Positions 60,044 to 64,000 of a stretch of DNA of 64,000 nucleotides are shown piece after piece. The notes beneath the pieces are model-generated. The model made no database searches. It was not told the origin of the DNA and saw nothing but the letters and a program-made list of their open reading frames with translations. The stretch covers positions 1-64,000 of the forward strand of contig NZ_AOLY01000039.1 in assembly GCF_000336635.1 (NCBI RefSeq), written 5' to 3'. Source of the stretch: Haloarcula japonica DSM 6131 (GTDB lineage: Archaea > Halobacteriota > Halobacteria > Halobacteriales > Haloarculaceae). Position 1 is the stretch's first letter, and every line of letters begins with the position of its first letter. Made by a program: the position numbers and the translations under genes.

Positions 60044-61879
60044 ATGTCCGACCTCGGGGATTTCACTGATTTCGACGGCGACGACGAGGCCGCACAGTCG
60101 GCCGAGACGACCGACGACGGCGACCGGGCTGTCGACGCGGCGGAAGGAACCGACTCGACAGCACCATCTGCAGACGACGACTTCGAAGAGATGGACGTGA
60201 CACCGGCCGGAACGGATACCGGCCTCGGCGTCCTTTCGGCTGCGAACGGGCTCCGAATCAGCGAAGAAGCGGAGGAAACGGTCCTGCGAGCGTACGTCAC
60301 CGCGCGGAACCGCTCGCGCCTACGCATCGGCACGTATCTGCTCGTCCCCTACCCAGGAGGTGAGCGCCTGTTCTGCCGCATCAAGGCTCTGGAGTACGCC
60401 CAGGAGTTCCACGCCGACGACGCGACCGAGATCCACGCCCGGCGAGCGATGCGCGAGCGGGGCATCGACGAGCGGGATTTCAAATTCATCGCCGAGTTGG
60501 AGCCGGTCGCGGTGCTGTACAGCGACGGCGGCGAGCTCAAGCGGCGGATGACCGACCGGGTGCCAAAACCCGAGACCGTCGTCCGAGAGGCCACCGACAA
60601 GTCCGAAATCAAGACCGGCCTGAAGATTCCCGAGGACGGCGTCTTTCTGGGCCATCTCGCTGTCGGGGGCGAAAAGGTCCGCACCGCCGCGGAGCCGCCG
60701 ACAATCGACTACCGGCTGAAAGACGACTACGACGCCGGCGACCCGCTCGTGTTCCGGCATACCCTTGTCGCAGGTGGGACCGGGTCCGGGAAGACCCACA
60801 GCTCGAAGAACGTCCTGCGGCAGTATCTCGGCCGGACCTACGAGATGGGCGACGGCCGCACGCCCGAACTCGCCGTCGTCCAGTTCGACCCGCAGGACGA
60901 GTACGCCCAGATGCACGACGATAACCCCGCGATGACCGACGAGTTCGAGCGCCGCTGTGAACGGGAGGGCGTCGCCTACGGTGGCCACGACGACACCATC
61001 GCCTTCGTTCCCAAGGTGGCTGGAGCCGACTACAACGCCAGCCACCACCGCGCCGAGCAGGTGGAGTTCACCATCCCGTTCTCGCTGGTCCACGACAACC
61101 CCTGGCTTATCGCTGGCTCCAGCCTGAACGATAACCAGTACGGTGCGTTGGTCAACACGCTACTCCCGCGCTTTGAGCGGGAGTACGGGGAGAGCGGCAC
61201 GTACAGCGACTTCCGGACCTTCCTCGGGGACCCCGCGCTCAAGGAGGAACTGGACGAGGCGGGCGACGTCCACGAGGCCACGTTCGACGCGGTCAAGCGC
61301 CGCGTCCAGGGCTTCGGGGCCGTCTTCGACCAAGACGCCCGACCGATCACCGACCAAATATCGCAGTTCGTCCGCGACGGCGGACTGACGGTCATCCCGA
61401 CCTACCACATCACCGACTCCCGGACGGCATCCACAATCGTACTGGCCGTCTCCAGCCTGCTCATCGACCAGAAGCTCTCGAACGACCCGGACTACGACCG
61501 CATCAAGGAGACGCCGCTCGTCCTCGGGATGGACGAGGCCCACAACTTCCTCACCGACGCCGACAGCGTCCAGGCCGGTAAGGTCATCGGGAAGTTCACC
61601 GAGGCCGCCAAGCAGGGCCGCAAGGAGCGCCTCGGGCTGTACCTCATCACACAGGACCCACAGGACATCGCCGACCCGGTATTCAAGCAGATCAACACGA
61701 CGATGGTGCTCAATCTCGGCGATGAAGACGCCATCTCGGCGGTGAACATCCCGAGCAACCTGGAGTCGAAGGTCCCCTACATGGAGAAGGGCCAGCGGGT
61801 CGTCTACTCGCCGGATAACTCCGAGCCGGTGGAGCTCATCGGCCTGTCGACGTGTGTGACTCGCCACGGACGGGACTGA
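60044..61879 (+). CDS. herA: HerA-type bipolar helicase/ATPase (DUF87)
   Basis: 611 residues. N-terminal 50 residues are acidic and unstructured, then a HAS-barrel-like region (about 55-200). Walker A is VAGGTGSGKTHSSKNV (about residues 243-258), the Walker-B-like VLGMDEAHNF is about 497-506, and the late motif ITQDPQDIADPV contains the sensor Gln. Such FtsK/HerA ATPases form hexamers that translocate DNA and stimulate NurA. The acidic N-terminus is a haloarchaeal addition. nurA is 3 kb upstream. TATA-like GTTAAT about 27 bases ahead of the ATG. Confidence 0.9.
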   Translation: MSDLGDFTDFDGDDEAAQSAETTDDGDRAVDAAEGTDSTAPSADDDFEEMDVTPAGTDTGLGVLSAANGLRISEEAEETVLRAYVTARNRSRLRIGTYLLVPYPGGERLFCRIKALEYAQEFHADDATEIHARRAMRERGIDERDFKFIAELEPVAVLYSDGGELKRRMTDRVPKPETVVREATDKSEIKTGLKIPEDGVFLGHLAVGGEKVRTAAEPPTIDYRLKDDYDAGDPLVFRHTLVAGGTGSGKTHSSKNVLRQYLGRTYEMGDGRTPELAVVQFDPQDEYAQMHDDNPAMTDEFERRCEREGVAYGGHDDTIAFVPKVAGADYNASHHRAEQVEFTIPFSLVHDNPWLIAGSSLNDNQYGALVNTLLPRFEREYGESGTYSDFRTFLGDPALKEELDEAGDVHEATFDAVKRRVQGFGAVFDQDARPITDQISQFVRDGGLTVIPTYHITDSRTASTIVLAVSSLLIDQKLSNDPDYDRIKETPLVLGMDEAHNFLTDADSVQAGKVIGKFTEAAKQGRKERLGLYLITQDPQDIADPVFKQINTTMVLNLGDEDAISAVNIPSNLESKVPYMEKGQRVVYSPDNSEPVELIGLSTCVTRHGRD

Positions 61880-61948
61880 CAGACCGCAGGCTAACTCGCC
61901 GATTGCAGCGGGCCGAAGATTCAAACCGACCCCAGCGGAAGTGGGCAT

Positions 61949-62380
61949 ATGGCAAAGCGAATCCTTGTTCCGGTCGACAGCTCAGATCAAGCACCGGTCG
62001 CCTGTGCGTTCGCAGCCGAGGAACATCCGGACGCGACGATCGTTCTCTTGCACGTCATCAACCCTGCAGAGGCCGGCTACAGCGCGGAGGCATCGATTCC
62101 CTCGTTCTCCGAGGAGTGGTACGAGACACAGAAGGCGACGGCGGAGGACCTCCTTGACGACCTCGAGGCGGAAGTGACCGAAGCCGGCGTCGAGTCTGTC
62201 GAACGCGTCGTCGAGGTCGGGCGACCGACAAAAGTCATCGTAGAGTACGCGGATGACCACGACATCAACCAGATCGTCATGGGGAGCCACGGGCGCTCAG
62301 GGATGTCCCGTATCCTGCTAGGGAGCGTCGCCGAAATCGTCGTTAGACGAGCGTCTGTCCCCGTAACTGTCGTCAGATAG
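61949..62380 (+). CDS. Universal stress protein
   Basis: 143 residues. The conserved ATP-binding loop is GSHGRSGMSRILLGSVAEIVVRRA, preceded by IVMGSHG; the N-terminal ILVPVDSSDQAPVACAF is the usual start. Unlike the first USP in the window (8.1 kb) it has Val at the end of beta-1. Its stop is 2 bp from the convergent USP-like gene's stop. Confidence 0.93.
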   Translation: MAKRILVPVDSSDQAPVACAFAAEEHPDATIVLLHVINPAEAGYSAEASIPSFSEEWYETQKATAEDLLDDLEAEVTEAGVESVERVVEVGRPTKVIVEYADDHDINQIVMGSHGRSGMSRILLGSVAEIVVRRASVPVTVVR

Positions 62381-62382
62381 CG

Positions 62383-62826
62383 CTACGGGTGCCGGACGAT
62401 ATGGACGTCGTATTCGGGGTCTTCTGATACCGGTGAGCCGACGCTACAGACCGGCGTCGACACCCGCCCGGCGTTCTCGCTGCCGATGAACACGATTGAG
62501 GCCCCCTCTTCGTGAGCGACTTCTCTGATGGTCCGGGTGATGTCTGTCGTCGTCGACGCCATCGAACTCACGTCTTCCGGGACCTCGTAGCGGAACGACG
62601 CTGCCGGAGCGACCGACTCGGCCTGCTCTCGCATTCGGTCGGCGATAGCTTCGATGTCGAACTCCTCGGTGTCGTCGAGCCAACCCCGTTCCTGTGCGTA
62701 CGCCGCATCGTTCGGAATAACGGACAGTGCGGTGACAGCTTCATCGCGGTAGTCCGCGAACTCCATCGCCCGTGATAGCGCGGCTTTCGACAGAGCCGAG
62801 CCGTCGAAGGGCACGAGTAGTACCAT
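62383..62826 (-). CDS. Universal stress protein-like domain, ATP motif lost
   Basis: 147 residues from the ATG at 62826. It begins MVLLVPFDGSALSKAALSRAM, typical of USP beta-1 and alpha-1, and ends with the strand VHIVRHP, but the segment GSENAGRVSTPVCSVGSPVS replaces the G-x2-G-x9-G-S ATP loop, with one of the glycines changed. ATP binding is uncertain. It faces the preceding USP gene with two bases between the stops, so the two may be a duplicated, inverted pair. Confidence 0.83.
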   Translation of the reverse strand: MVLLVPFDGSALSKAALSRAMEFADYRDEAVTALSVIPNDAAYAQERGWLDDTEEFDIEAIADRMREQAESVAPAASFRYEVPEDVSSMASTTTDITRTIREVAHEEGASIVFIGSENAGRVSTPVCSVGSPVSEDPEYDVHIVRHP

Positions 62827-62983
62827 ATCCCACCTGTCGCCCGGTTGTGATTTATTGGTTCCGCAAGCCGGCACGATATGAGACAAATACTGCTGGAATC
62901 GGTACATCGCAGTCCTGCGGTAAGCCGAGCGAATAACCCGGCAAGGTGTCTGTAACTAATTGTGAGGGGTGTGATCAATAGCC

Positions 62984-63697
62984 ATGGATTCGCTAGAGGA
63001 TACACTCAGATACCCCATGGAAGACGACGACTGGACCACAACGGTACTCATCGGCGGCGTCCTCAGCCTCCTCTCGTTCCTCGTCGTCCCCGGCATCCTC
63101 GTGTACGGCTATCTCGTTCAGGCAGTCCGCGACCGGGCGGACGGAGCAACACAGCCACCGGCGTTCGAGGACTGGGGCGGACTGCTCGTCGACGGGCTCA
63201 AGGCCTGGGTTATCGGCATCGTGTACATGCTCGTTCCGCTCGTCGTGTTCGGGGTGACCGTCGGCGGGAGCCTGTTCGCGATGGCGACCGGCACCCGCGC
63301 CGGAGCAGGCGCAGGCCTCGCTGGCCTCTTCGGCGGGCTGGCGATCTCGTTCGTGCTGTCGCTGGTGTTTGGCTACGTGGCGACGGCGGCCATCATCCAC
63401 TTCGCCTGCACCGGCGAGTTCGGGGCCGGGTTCGACTTCGGAACGCTTCGGAAACTGGTTCTGTCTCCGGAATACGCGACACCGTGGCTGGTCTCGATTG
63501 CGCTGTTCATCGCGGCCAACGTCGTGGTGAACTTGCTCAACGTCGTTCCGTTCATCGGCTCGCTCGTCGCCGTGATTCTCAGTCCGTTCGCCACCTTCTA
63601 CGTGCTGGTCGTCGCGACGGACCTCTGGGCCGGCGGCTACAACGCGGCACTTGACGAGCGGGACGAACCGGAGTCGGTCGGGACGGCGACGGCTTAG
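62984..63697 (+). CDS. DUF4013 membrane protein
   Basis: 237 residues with about five to six helices. Starts MDSLEDTLRYPMEDDDWTTTVLIGG, then LLSFLVVPGILVYGYLVQAVRDRADG and FEDWGGLLVDGLKAWVIGIVYMLVPLVVF, which is the DUF4013 pattern (archaeal and bacterial membrane proteins of unknown function). Late helices contain conserved N (ANVVVNLLNVVPFIGSLVAVILSP). Convergent with the KaiC-like gene, overlapping by four bases. Confidence 0.88.
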   Translation: MDSLEDTLRYPMEDDDWTTTVLIGGVLSLLSFLVVPGILVYGYLVQAVRDRADGATQPPAFEDWGGLLVDGLKAWVIGIVYMLVPLVVFGVTVGGSLFAMATGTRAGAGAGLAGLFGGLAISFVLSLVFGYVATAAIIHFACTGEFGAGFDFGTLRKLVLSPEYATPWLVSIALFIAANVVVNLLNVVPFIGSLVAVILSPFATFYVLVVATDLWAGGYNAALDERDEPESVGTATA

Positions 63698-64000
63698 AAG
63701 ATGTTTGCCTGCTGGTAGACCGAGATGCCGTCGTTCGTTATCTCGTAGGGTTTCGTCTCCCGCGAGTGGTTCGCGTTCCGTATCTTCTGGATCTCGACGG
63801 CGAGTCGCGTCTCACCAGTGTCTGACCGGACGTACTGAAGAATGAACACGGCGTCGGTCAGGTATTCGATGATACCGTGTCTGGATGCGAAGGGGTTGCT
63901 CTCGCTGGCCTCGGAGACGAGCATCGTCGTCACGCCGGCCTGTTTCAGCGACCGGGTGAAATCGAATACCTCGGTGCGTCGACGGGACTGGTCGTCATAC
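63694..64000 (-). CDS. KaiC/RAD55-like recombinase-family ATPase, N-terminus outside the window
   Basis: Only about the last 101 residues lie in the window. They hold the end of the RecA-like core (SRRRTEVFDFTRSLKQAGVTTMLVSEAS) and the C-terminal beta strands (EYLTDAVFILQYVRSDTGETRLAVEIQKIRNANHSRETKPYEIT), a pattern of archaeal KaiC/GvpD-RAD55-type signal-transduction ATPases, which often stand next to sensor kinases. The stop overlaps the end of the convergent DUF4013 gene by four bases. The call is tentative because the Walker motifs are outside the window. Confidence 0.72.
   Translation of the reverse strand, partial: YDDQSRRRTEVFDFTRSLKQAGVTTMLVSEASESNPFASRHGIIEYLTDAVFILQYVRSDTGETRLAVEIQKIRNANHSRETKPYEITNDGISVYQQANIF

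Overview
The window is chromosomal DNA from an extremely halophilic archaeon (class Halobacteria; codon use and the families present fit Haloarcula or a close relative, but that is recognition from memory, not a search). The signs are GC-rich sequence, very acidic proteins, archaeal-only or archaeal-type genes (gatD, the ubiquitin-like modifier SAMP1, HMG-CoA reductase, NurA/HerA, type II methionine aminopeptidase, DUF63, a Vms1-type release-factor-like protein), and AT boxes about 25-33 bases ahead of many start codons, as expected for archaeal TATA promoters and leaderless mRNAs. No rRNA, intact tRNA, CRISPR array or transposase gene was found. About 70 genes are packed tightly, with many 1-4 base overlaps.

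Layout. 1-7.3 kb: end of an alpha/beta hydrolase, PspA/IM30, a SLC13-type permease with RCK_C domains, a lipid kinase, a four-helix membrane protein and a bacterial-type threonyl-tRNA synthetase. 7.3-19.3 kb: unknown haloarchaeal protein, universal stress protein (USP), degenerate gamma-carbonic anhydrase, a glutamate-cysteine-ligase-like protein with a huge acidic insert, peroxiredoxin, an enolase-superfamily epimerase overlapping a DUF1611 gene (the DgcA/DgcN D-glutamate pair), a Vms1-type peptidyl-tRNA hydrolase, a repeat-rich secreted protein and an ArsR-type regulator. 19.5-25.1 kb: gatD, a GNAT, then a low-GC insertion with a lone AspBHI-like modification-dependent restriction enzyme, then a 7TM histidine kinase. 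25.1-31.4 kb: SAMP1 and an ion-homeostasis block (two membrane RCK_C proteins divergent from a K+ channel, then an HPP-USP fusion). 31.4-41.1 kb: nucleoside phosphorylase, DUF63, deoC, tRNA methylthiotransferase, DoxX-like protein, a CDF exporter with a manganese-type site, HIT protein, zinc-finger protein, a hairpin/G-quadruplex repeat block, methionine aminopeptidase and isoaspartyl peptidase. 41.2-53.6 kb: icd, small membrane proteins, lipoprotein, cupin, hmgA, amidohydrolase, the nadABC operon behind an unusual AT-rich repeat-filled leader, a wHTH-GNAT fusion and kptA. 53.6-64 kb: gpmI, nurA, an HTH/membrane pair, MBL and EEP hydrolases, herA, two convergent USPs, DUF4013 and the end of a KaiC/RAD55-like ATPase.

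Functional links: nadA-nadB-nadC make nicotinate mononucleotide from aspartate; nucleoside phosphorylase and DeoC belong to nucleoside salvage; the RCK proteins, K+ channel and HPP-USP protein form a likely ion/osmotic module; NurA and HerA are the two halves of a DNA-end resection machine, here 3 kb apart on the same strand. The items most worth following are the DgcA/DgcN-like pair in an archaeon, the AspBHI-like island, the tandem hairpin/G4 block at 39.13-39.25 kb, the nadABC leader and the divergent RCK/channel locus.
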